Assembly (NCBI RefSeq): GCF_030297175.1
Contig: NZ_AP028070.1
Coordinates: 1,178,001-1,242,000 of the forward strand
DNA: 64,000 nucleotides
Direction: 5' to 3'
Source of the DNA: Marinobacter sp. LA51
GTDB lineage: Bacteria; Pseudomonadota; Gammaproteobacteria; Pseudomonadales; Oleiphilaceae
This document shows, one piece after another, positions 56,141-64,000 of this stretch; the stretch's first letter is position 1, and each line of letters begins with the position of its first letter. The position numbers were made by a program, and so were the translations under genes. Below the pieces are notes generated by a model. The model was not told where the DNA came from, made no database searches, and saw only the letters and a list, made by a program, of their open reading frames with translations.

Positions 56141-57187
56141 ATGGAAGACAACCGCAAGAAAGCACTTAACGCAGCATTGGGCCAGATTGAGCGTCAGTTT
56201 GGTAAAGGCGCTGTGATGAAAATGGGTGATCAGCCCCGCGAGGCGATTCCTGCGGTTTCCACCGGTTCCCTGGGGCTGGACGTTGCTCTCGGCATTGGTG
56301 GCCTGCCATACGGTCGTATCTGTGAAATCTATGGTCCTGAAAGTTCCGGTAAAACCACGCTGACCCTTCAGGTCATCGCTGAAGCGCAGAAGCAGGGTAA
56401 GACCTGTGCGTTTGTGGACGCCGAGCATGCCCTGGATCCGGTCTACGCCGAAAAGCTGGGCGTAAACGTGGACGATCTGCTGGTTTCCCAGCCGGACACC
56501 GGCGAGCAGGCGCTGGAAATTTCCGACATGCTGGTTCGCTCCAATGCAGTAGACGTGATCATTGTCGACTCCGTGGCCGCGCTGACGCCGAAAGCGGAAA
56601 TCGAAGGCGAGATGGGTGACAGCCACGTTGGCCTGCAGGCCCGCCTGATGTCCCAGGCGCTACGGAAGCTGACCGGTAACGTAAAGCACGCCAACTGCCT
56701 GTTGATTTTCATCAACCAGATTCGTATGAAGATTGGCGTGATGTTTGGCAGCCCGGAAACGACCACCGGTGGTAACGCACTGAAATTCTACTCGTCTGTA
56801 CGCCTGGATATCCGTCGTATTGGCGCGGTGAAAGACGGTGACGAGGTTGTCGGCAACGAAACCCGTGTGAAAGTGGTCAAGAACAAGGTTTCGCCGCCGT
56901 TCCGTCAGGCCGAGTTCCAGATCATGTACGGCAAGGGCATCTACCACATGGCCGAAGTGCTCGACATGGGCGTGAAAGAAGGCTTCGTAGATAAGTCTGG
57001 CGCCTGGTACGCGTACAACGGCGACAAGATCGGCCAGGGCAAGGCCAACGCCTGCAAGTTCCTGGAAGAGAACATGGACATGGCGACCGAAATCGAAGCC
57101 AAGGTCCGTGACAAGCTGATGCCCAAGCCGGAGAAGAAAGAGAAGGTGGCTGAGGCAGAGACTGAAGCTAACGGTGAGCTGCTTTAA
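56141..57187 (+). CDS. recA: recombinase RecA
   Basis: 348 residues. Walker A GPESSGKT at 65–72, [15 protein letters not shown] near the start, the DNA-binding loop regions and the C-terminal acidic tail are present. The ATG at 56141 begins [10 protein letters not shown], the standard RecA start; an ATG eight codons earlier is rejected. SOS-controlled through the upstream LexA box. The usual downstream recX is absent; a flavodoxin-like gene follows after 46 bases. Confidence 0.98.
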   Translation: MEDNRKKALNAALGQIERQFGKGAVMKMGDQPREAIPAVSTGSLGLDVALGIGGLPYGRICEIYGPESSGKTTLTLQVIAEAQKQGKTCAFVDAEHALDPVYAEKLGVNVDDLLVSQPDTGEQALEISDMLVRSNAVDVIIVDSVAALTPKAEIEGEMGDSHVGLQARLMSQALRKLTGNVKHANCLLIFINQIRMKIGVMFGSPETTTGGNALKFYSSVRLDIRRIGAVKDGDEVVGNETRVKVVKNKVSPPFRQAEFQIMYGKGIYHMAEVLDMGVKEGFVDKSGAWYAYNGDKIGQGKANACKFLEENMDMATEIEAKVRDKLMPKPEKKEKVAEAETEANGELL

Positions 57188-57233
57188 CTGAGTTAACCGA
57201 CATTGGTGCTTTAACCGAAACCAGGGGAGGGCT

Positions 57234-57704
57234 ATGGCTGACACAAAGCGACTGCTGATTGTTGCCCATGCGCCTTCCCCGAATACCCTTAAACTCCGGG
57301 ATGCGGTGTTTCAGGGCGCCAGCCACGACGATATCGAGAATGTCGAAGTGACGGTTCGCGCGCCACTGGAGGCCGGGCCGGAGGATGTACTCGCCTGCGA
57401 CGCCATCATCCTGGGCACCACCGAAAACCTCGGCTATATGAGCGGGGCGCTGAAGGACTTCTTCGACCGCAGTTATTACCCCTGCCTTGAGAAAACCCAG
57501 GGCCTGCCCTTTGCCTACTATATCCGCGCCGGCCAGGACGGCACCGGAACCCACCGTGCCATCGAAAGCATCACCACGGGTCTGCGCTGGCGGCGCATTC
57601 AGGATCCGTTAATCTGCCGTGGTGAATTCCAGGCTGGTTTCGAGGATCAGTGTCAGGAGCTAGGGCTTTACGTGGCGGCGAGTCTCGATGCGGGGCTCAT
57701 CTAG
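57234..57704 (+). CDS. flavodoxin/NAD(P)H FMN reductase-like protein
   Basis: 156 residues with a flavodoxin-like fold. It opens KRLLIVAHAPSPNTLKLRD, whose serine/threonine loop would bind the FMN phosphate, and continues with LGTTENLGYMSGALKDFFDR and GQDGTGTHRAIESI. It probably binds FMN and may reduce quinones or other acceptors. A GGGGAGGG ribosome site lies just before the ATG. Sitting directly after recA without a visible terminator, it may share the SOS-controlled message. Confidence 0.72.
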   Translation: MADTKRLLIVAHAPSPNTLKLRDAVFQGASHDDIENVEVTVRAPLEAGPEDVLACDAIILGTTENLGYMSGALKDFFDRSYYPCLEKTQGLPFAYYIRAGQDGTGTHRAIESITTGLRWRRIQDPLICRGEFQAGFEDQCQELGLYVAASLDAGLI

Positions 57705-57726
57705 CCGGAGCGGTTAAATGAGACTG

Positions 57727-58104
57727 CTAGCTGGCGAACCGGCTGTATAGCCCTTCAATCCGGGACAGGGCATTGTCCACGGTGCGTGAATAGCCTTTCT
57801 TGTCCAGGCAGTAACTGAACTGCACACTGACCCGGTAACCCGTTTGAAACGGCTGACACTCCACCACCTTGGCACCAACCCGGGATTCCCGGATGTATTT
57901 GCCGGCGAAGTCCATGAACAGCCGGGCGCCGGGCTCCACCGGCCTCGGGCAAAGCACGGCCATGCCGTAGCGGTTCAGGTCGAGACAGGTCACGGGAGTC
58001 GTCTGCTTGCCCCGGCCAAAGAAGCCGCGCTCCCTTAAATGAACCTGAAGGCAAGATGCTGGATAGCGATCTTTGATTCTGCGATCTGTTGAATCACTCG
58101 TCAT
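57727..58104 (-). CDS. PilZ domain protein (c-di-GMP binding)
   Basis: 125 residues, a single PilZ domain. The cyclic-di-GMP motifs are RRIKDRYP for RxxxR and DLNRYGMAVL for the D/NxSxxG loop, with asparagine and arginine at the latter's usual positions. The serine of the second motif is replaced (NRYG), which may reduce affinity. It could read c-di-GMP from the 7TM cyclase or others. Convergent with the flavodoxin-like gene and divergent from the Lon-like gene. Confidence 0.78.
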   Translation of the reverse strand: MTSDSTDRRIKDRYPASCLQVHLRERGFFGRGKQTTPVTCLDLNRYGMAVLCPRPVEPGARLFMDFAGKYIRESRVGAKVVECQPFQTGYRVSVQFSYCLDKKGYSRTVDNALSRIEGLYSRFAS

Positions 58105-58323
58105 AGAAAAGCGTCCATTGCGTGTCTTGTCTTTTTTATTGGCCGGTTAACCACGGCTTGGGGATAACCGGGAAGGGAAGTTTAGTTCCAGTGCGGTTGT
58201 CTGAAAAATGACCGATTGCAAAACTGTGAACTGGGTGGCACTTCGGTAAGGGCTTGCCATGGCGACAGAAATCTTTGGCACACACGCGACAGGGGCCGCT
58301 CCAGAATCTACAATGACCGGCCA

Positions 58324-60759
58324 ATGATTCAACCGTTACAGGACCGCACCTTGAAGTCACTGTCTCTGCACCAGCTATACAAAGCCTGTGTTCTGAAAGA
58401 GTTACCGTTTAAAACGACCCGGCAATTGAAGCCCCTGGCCGAGATTGTCGGGCAGAATCGGGCCCAGGAAGCCGTGCGTTTTGCGCTCGCCATGCCCCAT
58501 GGTGGTTACAACGTCTACGCCGTCGGACGAAACGGGCTGGGTAAGCGAACCATGATGCTGCGTTATCTTGAGCATCATGTGGACACCAAGCAGAAGAGCC
58601 ATGACTGGTGCTACGTGGCGAATTTTGAGGAGCCCCGGGTTCCCCGCCTGCTGCAGTTGCCTGCCGGAAAAGGCACTCAGCTGAAGCAGGATATGGAAAA
58701 GCTGATGGCCCGTTTGGTCAAGGTAATTCCGCAAACCTTCGACAGCGACAGCTTCCTTGAGCGTTCTGAGCAGCTCAAGAATGAGTACGCAAAAATGCAG
58801 GAGGATGAGCTGGAGAAAGTGGCGGCTCAGGCCAAGCGCAAGAAGGTCAGCCTGACGGTATCGACACCTGGTGGCTATCGCCTGGTGGCGATGAATGGTG
58901 AAGAGCCCCACACTGCGGAATCTTTCCAGGCGCTGACTGATGCGCAGCGCGACAAGTTTGAGGATTCCATCAACCGGCTCGAAAAGAAGCTGCGGGCGGC
59001 CCTACGCAAGCTGGCGGACTGGGAGCAAGAATACGCAGACAAACAGCAGGCCCTGAATACCGAGACGCTGGAAGGTATTTCCGGGCATCAGATCGACGAG
59101 TTAAAAGAGAAATACAGTGACCTTCCGGACGTGGTGTCTTTTTTTGAAGCGGTACGCAAGGATCTGGCTGAAAACCTGGACATCTTCCTGGATGACGACG
59201 ACGAGCAGGCGGCCATCGCCTATGCCTCCCTCGACAAGAAGATGCCCCGTCGTTACCTGGTGAACACGCTGGTACACCAGAAAACCAATGAAGTGCCGGT
59301 GGTGGTGGAAGACAACCCCAACTACCACAACCTGTTTGGCTACGTGGAAAATGTCACCTACAAGGGCACGGTGTTTACCGACTTCTCCTTGATCCGGCCT
59401 GGCAGCCTGCATCGTGCCAACGGCGGTTATCTGCTTATGGACGCGATCAAAGTGCTGGAGCAGCCCTACGTCTGGGATGGCCTGAAGCGAGCGCTGCGTT
59501 CCAAGTCCATCCAGATCAATTCCCTGGAGCGGGAGCTGACCCTGTCAGGCACTATCTCCATTGAGCCGGAGGCGGTTCCCCTGGACGTTAAAATTGTCCT
59601 GTTCGGTGATCGTGAGACCTGGATGCTGCTGCAAGAGTACGATTCCGAATTTGCAGAGCTGTTCCGGATTACCGCTGATTTCGAAAACGAAATGTACCGG
59701 TCGGACGACAGCCAGCTTCTGTACGCCAAGTTCATAGCCAGCCTGGTTAGCGAGAAAGAGCTTCTGCATTGCTCCAATAAGGCCGTTGCCCGGGTGATTG
59801 AGCACAGTGCCCGTATGGCCGAGCATCAGGACCGTTTGTCCCTGCACGCGGCCGATATCGCCAATTTGCTGCGGGAATCCGATTATTGGGCCCGTCAGGC
59901 CGGTGCCAAGCTGATTCAGGACACCCACGTTGAGCGGGCCCTGGAAAGCGCGAAATACCGCAGCAGCCGTATTCGCGACCAGTTCTACGATTCCATTCGC
60001 GATGGCTCGACGCTGGTGACCACTCACGGCACCTGTGTCGGCCAGGTTAATGCGCTCTCGGTGCTGTCGACTGGCGGTTTCGAATTCGGCTTGTCCAACC
60101 GTGTCACCGCGACCTGCTACTATGGAGATGGCGCGGTGATGGATATCGAGCGCGACGTCAAACTGGGCGGCAACATTCACTCCAAGGGCGTGATGATCCT
60201 CAGCTCATGGCTGGCCTCGCACTTTGCGGTTACTGATCCCATGCACCTGTCTGCCAGCCTGACGTTTGAGCAGAATTATGGCGAGGTGGATGGCGACAGT
60301 GCTTCCCTGGCAGAGCTCTGCGCCCTGATCTCGTCATTGGCGGAGATTCCGGTGCGCCAGGATCTGGCGATTACCGGGTCGGTAAACCAGTTTGGTGAGG
60401 TTCAGCCGATTGGCGGGGTAAACGAGAAAGTGGAAGGCTTCTATACCACCTGCCAGCTCAAGGATGGCCTGACCGGCACCCAAGGCGTGATTGTGCCCAG
60501 CACTAACGTTCAGAATCTGATGCTGGACAGCGAAGTGGTTCAGGCCGCTCGCGAGGGTAAGTTTGCGGTGTACGCTGTCAGCCGTCTGGAAGAAGCGGTT
60601 ACCTTGCTGCTGGGCATGCCTGCGGGCAAAGCCGACGACAAGGGCAGGTACCCGAAGCAGAGCGTTTTTGGCATTATTCAGCAAAGGCTCGAGAAGATGC
60701 GCGAACATGAGCGCCAGGAGCACAACCGTGATGACCACAAAGATCCGTCAATTCACTGA
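58324..60759 (+). CDS. Lon-like ATP-dependent protease, AAA_32/AsrA type
   Basis: 811 residues from the ATG at 58324; the frame is open for 36 codons upstream but without homology, and no start has a good ribosome site. An N-terminal AAA domain has a P loop GRNGLGKRT at 68–76. A long helical middle region (about 130–310) follows, then a second ATPase-like core with NLFGYVENVTYKGTVFTDF and IRPGSLHRANGGYLLMDA. The C-terminal Lon protease domain carries S659 (DGDSASLAEL) and K702 (GGVNEKVEGF), 43 residues apart, the spacing of the Lon dyad. Pseudomonas AsrA (PA0779) is of this type. Confidence 0.88.
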   Translation: MIQPLQDRTLKSLSLHQLYKACVLKELPFKTTRQLKPLAEIVGQNRAQEAVRFALAMPHGGYNVYAVGRNGLGKRTMMLRYLEHHVDTKQKSHDWCYVANFEEPRVPRLLQLPAGKGTQLKQDMEKLMARLVKVIPQTFDSDSFLERSEQLKNEYAKMQEDELEKVAAQAKRKKVSLTVSTPGGYRLVAMNGEEPHTAESFQALTDAQRDKFEDSINRLEKKLRAALRKLADWEQEYADKQQALNTETLEGISGHQIDELKEKYSDLPDVVSFFEAVRKDLAENLDIFLDDDDEQAAIAYASLDKKMPRRYLVNTLVHQKTNEVPVVVEDNPNYHNLFGYVENVTYKGTVFTDFSLIRPGSLHRANGGYLLMDAIKVLEQPYVWDGLKRALRSKSIQINSLERELTLSGTISIEPEAVPLDVKIVLFGDRETWMLLQEYDSEFAELFRITADFENEMYRSDDSQLLYAKFIASLVSEKELLHCSNKAVARVIEHSARMAEHQDRLSLHAADIANLLRESDYWARQAGAKLIQDTHVERALESAKYRSSRIRDQFYDSIRDGSTLVTTHGTCVGQVNALSVLSTGGFEFGLSNRVTATCYYGDGAVMDIERDVKLGGNIHSKGVMILSSWLASHFAVTDPMHLSASLTFEQNYGEVDGDSASLAELCALISSLAEIPVRQDLAITGSVNQFGEVQPIGGVNEKVEGFYTTCQLKDGLTGTQGVIVPSTNVQNLMLDSEVVQAAREGKFAVYAVSRLEEAVTLLLGMPAGKADDKGRYPKQSVFGIIQQRLEKMREHERQEHNRDDHKDPSIH

Positions 60760-60798
60760 CCGGACATCATAAGAAAACGGACAGGAGAGAACACACAG

Positions 60799-61425
60799 AT
60801 GACTGATATCCAGCAGACCGTATACGTAGTAGAGGATGATGAGGCGGTTCGTGATTCACTGGAACTGCTGCTGAAATCCGACGGCAAGCCGGTGCAGACC
60901 TTTGAGAGTGCTACCAGCTTTCTTAAAGAGTATTCCGACAAGATGGCTGGCTGCATCGTGCTGGATATCCGCATGCCCGGCATGGACGGCATGGAATTGC
61001 AGAAGAAGCTGAACGACAAGCATTCAATTCTGCCCATCATCTTCGTCACCGGTCACGGCGATGTGCCCATGGCGGTGGATGCCATGAAAGAGGGCGCGGT
61101 CGATTTTATCCAGAAGCCGTACCGGGAAGAAGCGCTGCTGGAGAAAATCGAAGCGGCACTGGCGCAGGACCTTGAGCAGCGCAAGACCCTGGACGAAAAG
61201 CAGGAAATCATTCGCCGCGTGAAAAGCCTGACCCCCCGTGAGCATGAAATCATGGATCGAATGATTGCCGGGCAAGCGAACAAAGTGATTGCGATCGAGC
61301 TTGAGATCAGCCAGCGCACGGTGGAGATCCACCGTTCCCGGGTCATGCACAAAATGGGTACCCATTCACTTGCGCATTTGGTCCGTATGGTCTTGTCCGT
61401 AAAGGACCTTATCGACGCCCGTTGA
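60799..61425 (+). CDS. two-component response regulator, FixJ/NarL type
   Basis: 208 residues. Receiver domain (about 1–120) with the phosphoacceptor D56 in GCIVLDIRMPGMDGM, EDD near the start and FIQKPYREE with the conserved lysine. C-terminal LuxR helix-turn-helix (LTPREHEIMDRMIAGQANKVIAIELEISQRTVEIHRS). It should be phosphorylated by the hybrid kinase that follows after 45 bases. AGGAGAG ribosome site. The gene follows the Lon-like gene after 39 bases, perhaps cotranscribed. Confidence 0.92.
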   Translation: MTDIQQTVYVVEDDEAVRDSLELLLKSDGKPVQTFESATSFLKEYSDKMAGCIVLDIRMPGMDGMELQKKLNDKHSILPIIFVTGHGDVPMAVDAMKEGAVDFIQKPYREEALLEKIEAALAQDLEQRKTLDEKQEIIRRVKSLTPREHEIMDRMIAGQANKVIAIELEISQRTVEIHRSRVMHKMGTHSLAHLVRMVLSVKDLIDAR

Positions 61426-61470
61426 TCCAGGCGGCATCATACGGAGACGTTTTTAACCGGCTCCCTTTAT

Positions 61471-63060
61471 ATGACTGAAGTTGTCAGTGAGAACTCGGAG
61501 GTGACGGTTCTGCTTGTGGATGACAATCCGCAGAACCTCAAAGTCCTCTATGAGACCCTGAAAGACAAAGGCTATCGCCTGCTGATCGCCAACGAGGGCC
61601 AGAAAGCACTGGACCTCGCCCACCGGCATCAGCCCGAAGTGATCCTGCTGGATATCATGATGCCCGACATGGACGGCTATGAGGTGTGTGAACGCCTCAA
61701 GGCCGACCAGGCGACCGCTGACTGTGCGGTTGTATTTCTGTCGGCGTTGGATGACCTGCAGGCCAAGGTGAAGGGTTTCTCGCTGGGTGGTGCCGACTAC
61801 ATTTCCAAGCCCTTCCAGTCCCTTGAAGTGATCGCCCGGGTAAAGACCCACGCCCGTGTCATTCGGTTGGAGCGCGAACTTCAGGCCCGTAACCGGGAGC
61901 TGAAGGGTGATCAGGCCCGCATCCTGAACTCGATCAGCGAAGGTATTTACGGCCTGGACGAAAACGGTGTCATCGAGTTTGCCAACCCTGCTGCGGCGCA
62001 GATCATGGGGTGCCCGGTTGAGGAGTTGATCGGCCGGAATTTCTTCGAGACCCATTTTGCTACCTGCCAGGAAGGCCAGGACGGTTTGCCTGGCCACACC
62101 ACCTGTAGTCAGGGTGTGGCTGAAAACAAGCGCAACATCCGGATGCTGCGTATGGACGGCAGCGGTTTCCCCGCCCAGTACCGGTCTACTCCAAAGCTGG
62201 ACCAAGGCGAGTTGCACGGTGCCGTGGTGGTGTTCGACGACATTACCGCCGAACTGCAGAGCGAGGCCGCGCTGGAAGAGGCGCGGGCACTGGTGCAGGA
62301 GCAACGAGATCAGCTGGCTCATGCCTCGCGTCTGACCACCATGGGCGAGATGGCAGCCGGCTTTGCCCATGAGGTGAATCAGCCGCTTACCGCGATCACC
62401 AATTACGCGCGTGTGTCCAAGCGCATGATGGCCAAGGAAGAGCCGGATCTCGGGCTGCTGGGTGAAACCCTGGATAAGATTGAAGCCCAGTCACACCGCG
62501 CCAGTGAAATTATTCGCCGTATCCGTCGATTCATGAAAAAGCCGGCCACGGGCAAGGAAGTCATCTCGGTACCGGCGCTGCTGGAAGATACTCGCCAGTT
62601 TGCCGAAGTGGATATGCGCAATAACGAGGGCGGCATTGATCTGTCAGTCCCGAATGATCTGCCTGACGTGACCGCTGATCCGATCCAGGTTCAGCAGGTT
62701 GCTCTCAATCTGATCCGAAATGCCCTCGAGGCCACCCGAAGCGCCGACGCTTCGATTCCGGTGCATGTGAGTGCTGAGCTCTTGGGTTCCAGCTGTGTCC
62801 GGGTGCAGGTGCGGGATCACGGCATTGGTCTGCCAGACGACGCCGAGGACAAATTGTTCCTGCCGTTCTACACCACCAAAGACGAAGGCATGGGGATCGG
62901 CCTGGCAACCTGTCGGTCGCTGATTCAGGCCCAAGGCGGTGATATAGGCTTTGAGCGTCCAGAAGGTGGTGGCGCCTGTTTCTATTTCACGTTGCCGGTT
63001 GCTGGCTCCTCAGGCGCTCCCTGTGCCCCGGAGCAACCGTCAGGATTTGAACAGGGCTAA
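61471..63060 (+). CDS. hybrid sensor histidine kinase (REC–PAS–HisKA–HATPase)
   Basis: 529 residues. N-terminal receiver with D61 in VILLDIMMPDMDGYEV; PAS domain (about 145–270, with LNSISEGIYGLDENGVIEFANPAAAQIMG); coiled linker; HisKA with H300 in GFAHEVNQPLTAI; HATPase_c (about 390–515) with NLIRNALEATR, DHGIGL and GMGIGLATCRSL. No TM segment, so it is cytoplasmic. A receiver placed before the kinase could modulate it. FixL-like kinases with FixJ partners respond to oxygen or redox; the PAS ligand is unknown and no haem-binding residue is apparent. Confidence 0.9.
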   Translation: MTEVVSENSEVTVLLVDDNPQNLKVLYETLKDKGYRLLIANEGQKALDLAHRHQPEVILLDIMMPDMDGYEVCERLKADQATADCAVVFLSALDDLQAKVKGFSLGGADYISKPFQSLEVIARVKTHARVIRLERELQARNRELKGDQARILNSISEGIYGLDENGVIEFANPAAAQIMGCPVEELIGRNFFETHFATCQEGQDGLPGHTTCSQGVAENKRNIRMLRMDGSGFPAQYRSTPKLDQGELHGAVVVFDDITAELQSEAALEEARALVQEQRDQLAHASRLTTMGEMAAGFAHEVNQPLTAITNYARVSKRMMAKEEPDLGLLGETLDKIEAQSHRASEIIRRIRRFMKKPATGKEVISVPALLEDTRQFAEVDMRNNEGGIDLSVPNDLPDVTADPIQVQQVALNLIRNALEATRSADASIPVHVSAELLGSSCVRVQVRDHGIGLPDDAEDKLFLPFYTTKDEGMGIGLATCRSLIQAQGGDIGFERPEGGGACFYFTLPVAGSSGAPCAPEQPSGFEQG

Positions 63061-63068
63061 CCTTTCGG

Positions 63069-63944
63069 TTAGAGCCATTCAATGCGGCCGCTTAGGTGCG
63101 GCGCATTGCCCTGGGCATTCAGTAGTTGAAAGTCCCACCCGGATTCACCTGTCCGCCAGTTCAATTGCGCCGTTCCCGGCAGCAGTAATGGTTTCTTGAA
63201 CTGGCAGCTGATCCTTACCGGGCCTGGTCGCCAGTCCTTTTGCTGTTCCAGCATGGCCAGCGCCTGAGCTTTACTCCACATCCCGTGTGCAATGGCTTTG
63301 GGGAACCCGAAGGCCCGGGCAGTGACCGCGTGCATGTGAATAGGGTTGCGATCACCGGAGACGCCAGCGTATCGGCGCCCAGTTGGCTCCGGCGCGTTGA
63401 TGCTGACGGTGTTGGGGTAGCGCTCAAGTTCGGGTGGCGGGGACTTCTTTGTGGTGGTGCTGGCGGTTCCAGATCCTCGGGACAGGATTACGCTGGACTC
63501 CTCCCACACCATTTTCCCGGCCGAGTAGGCCTCGGTAATCAGGTCAAACTCCAGGCCCCGGCTGGTGTGTTCCTTGGCGCCCAGTCGCACCCGTAGGTCC
63601 ATGATTTCACCGCGTCCTATAGCTCGATGCTGGGTGATGGTGTTGCGAAAGTGCACCAATCCCAGCAGGGGTAAGGGGAAGCGCTTGTCGGTCAGCAGCT
63701 TCAATTGCAGCGGAAAAGCCATAACATGGGGCCAGGTAACGGGCACCCGTATGCTGGTTTGGAAACCACAAATTGCCTCGTACCGGGTCAGGGTTTCGTT
63801 TTCCGTGCTGGCGCCAATCAGTTCGGCTGGCAAGGAGGGCAGGGCAATGCCACCGTTATCCTTGAGGTTCTTCGGTGCCAGGGCTCTGGCGTAAAGGGGT
63901 AGTAGTTTCGGTGGCTGACGGTAATAGATCAGGGGATCTGCCAT
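63069..63944 (-). CDS. MaoC-like (R)-specific enoyl-CoA hydratase, double hot-dog fold
   Basis: 291 residues. The C-terminal half has the hydratase-2 motif RRYAGVSGDRNPIHMHAVTA, with the catalytic D and H, and FGFPKAIAHGMWSKA. The N-terminal half is a diverged hot-dog domain (VTWPHVMAFPLQLKLL), as in other double-hot-dog members. It would hydrate 2-enoyl-CoA to the (R)-3-hydroxyacyl-CoA, for example toward polyhydroxyalkanoate. CAGGAG site before the ATG. The upstream neighbour lies outside the window. Confidence 0.85.
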   Translation of the reverse strand: MADPLIYYRQPPKLLPLYARALAPKNLKDNGGIALPSLPAELIGASTENETLTRYEAICGFQTSIRVPVTWPHVMAFPLQLKLLTDKRFPLPLLGLVHFRNTITQHRAIGRGEIMDLRVRLGAKEHTSRGLEFDLITEAYSAGKMVWEESSVILSRGSGTASTTTKKSPPPELERYPNTVSINAPEPTGRRYAGVSGDRNPIHMHAVTARAFGFPKAIAHGMWSKAQALAMLEQQKDWRPGPVRISCQFKKPLLLPGTAQLNWRTGESGWDFQLLNAQGNAPHLSGRIEWL

Positions 63945-64000
63945 GTCGTTATTCTCCTGGCTTGAATCATGCCTTTTGAGTAAATTCGCATCTGATCGCT

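Noticed and set aside
58216..58323. Upstream in-frame start for the Lon-like gene
   Set aside because: The extra 36 codons have no homology, are arginine- and cysteine-rich and have no ribosome site, although the chosen start also has a weak one.

Overview
The window looks like ordinary chromosome from a moderately GC-rich, heterotrophic gammaproteobacterium. The fdxA–mutS–pncC–recA order is the pseudomonad arrangement, and the density of acyl-CoA enzymes plus the SulP/Usp and AsrA-type Lon genes fit a marine genus such as Marinobacter. The genus is an inference and was not tested. About 57 protein genes are supported, including one leader-peptide gene. I saw no rRNA, tRNA, CRISPR array, insertion sequence or prophage.

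Layout. 1–2.8 kb: end of a branched-chain amino acid type ABC transporter (binding protein, cut by the left edge, plus two permeases), converging on an Sfp-type phosphopantetheinyl transferase. 3.7–6.6 kb: pseudoazurin, then a TetR regulator with a CrtI/RetSat-like FAD oxidoreductase. 6.8–8.5 kb: adenine deaminase-like enzyme and a DUF2959 lipoprotein. 8.5–11.7 kb: a decayed gene fragment and an alcohol dehydrogenase/EthD/four-TM operon divergent from an AraC regulator. 12–24.9 kb: the metabolic core. A liuRABCDE leucine/isovalerate operon with two extra genes runs left. An SDR/acyl-CoA dehydrogenase/thiolase operon runs right. Between them lies a palindrome suited to the MerR regulator LiuR. 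25–27.8 kb: cyanase behind a sigma-54 promoter, then ilvGM with a complete ilvL-type attenuator and a leader peptide too short for routine gene calling. 27.9–32.4 kb: chemoreceptor with a sigma-28 promoter, TruC-like pseudouridine synthase, 7TM diguanylate cyclase. 32.4–44.6 kb: amidase, ICMT-like protein, DjlA-like co-chaperone, AlkB-like dioxygenase, MgtC/DUF4010 protein, a SulP–Usp–lipoprotein operon, a YhiN-like flavoprotein, a second alcohol dehydrogenase and a PhzF protein. 44.9–52.2 kb: MocR regulator, acyl-CoA synthetase, PF10118 protein, DegV, an unrecognised 344-residue protein, LysE exporter. 52.2–57.7 kb: fdxA, mutS, pncC, recA (SOS box) and a flavodoxin-like gene where recX often sits. 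57.7–64 kb: PilZ protein, Lon-like protease, FixJ-type regulator, hybrid histidine kinase, MaoC-like hydratase.

How the genes fit together. LiuA–E convert isovaleryl-CoA to acetyl-CoA and acetoacetate, and the divergent trio has the enzymes expected for isoleucine or short branched-chain beta-oxidation. Branched-chain synthesis (ilvGM) and breakdown (liu) lie a few kb apart with separate controls. The most unusual structures are the ilvL attenuator, a three-way-junction inverted repeat between liuA and liuB, the sigma-54/NtrC-like cyanase promoter, and several dyad operators in front of regulators.
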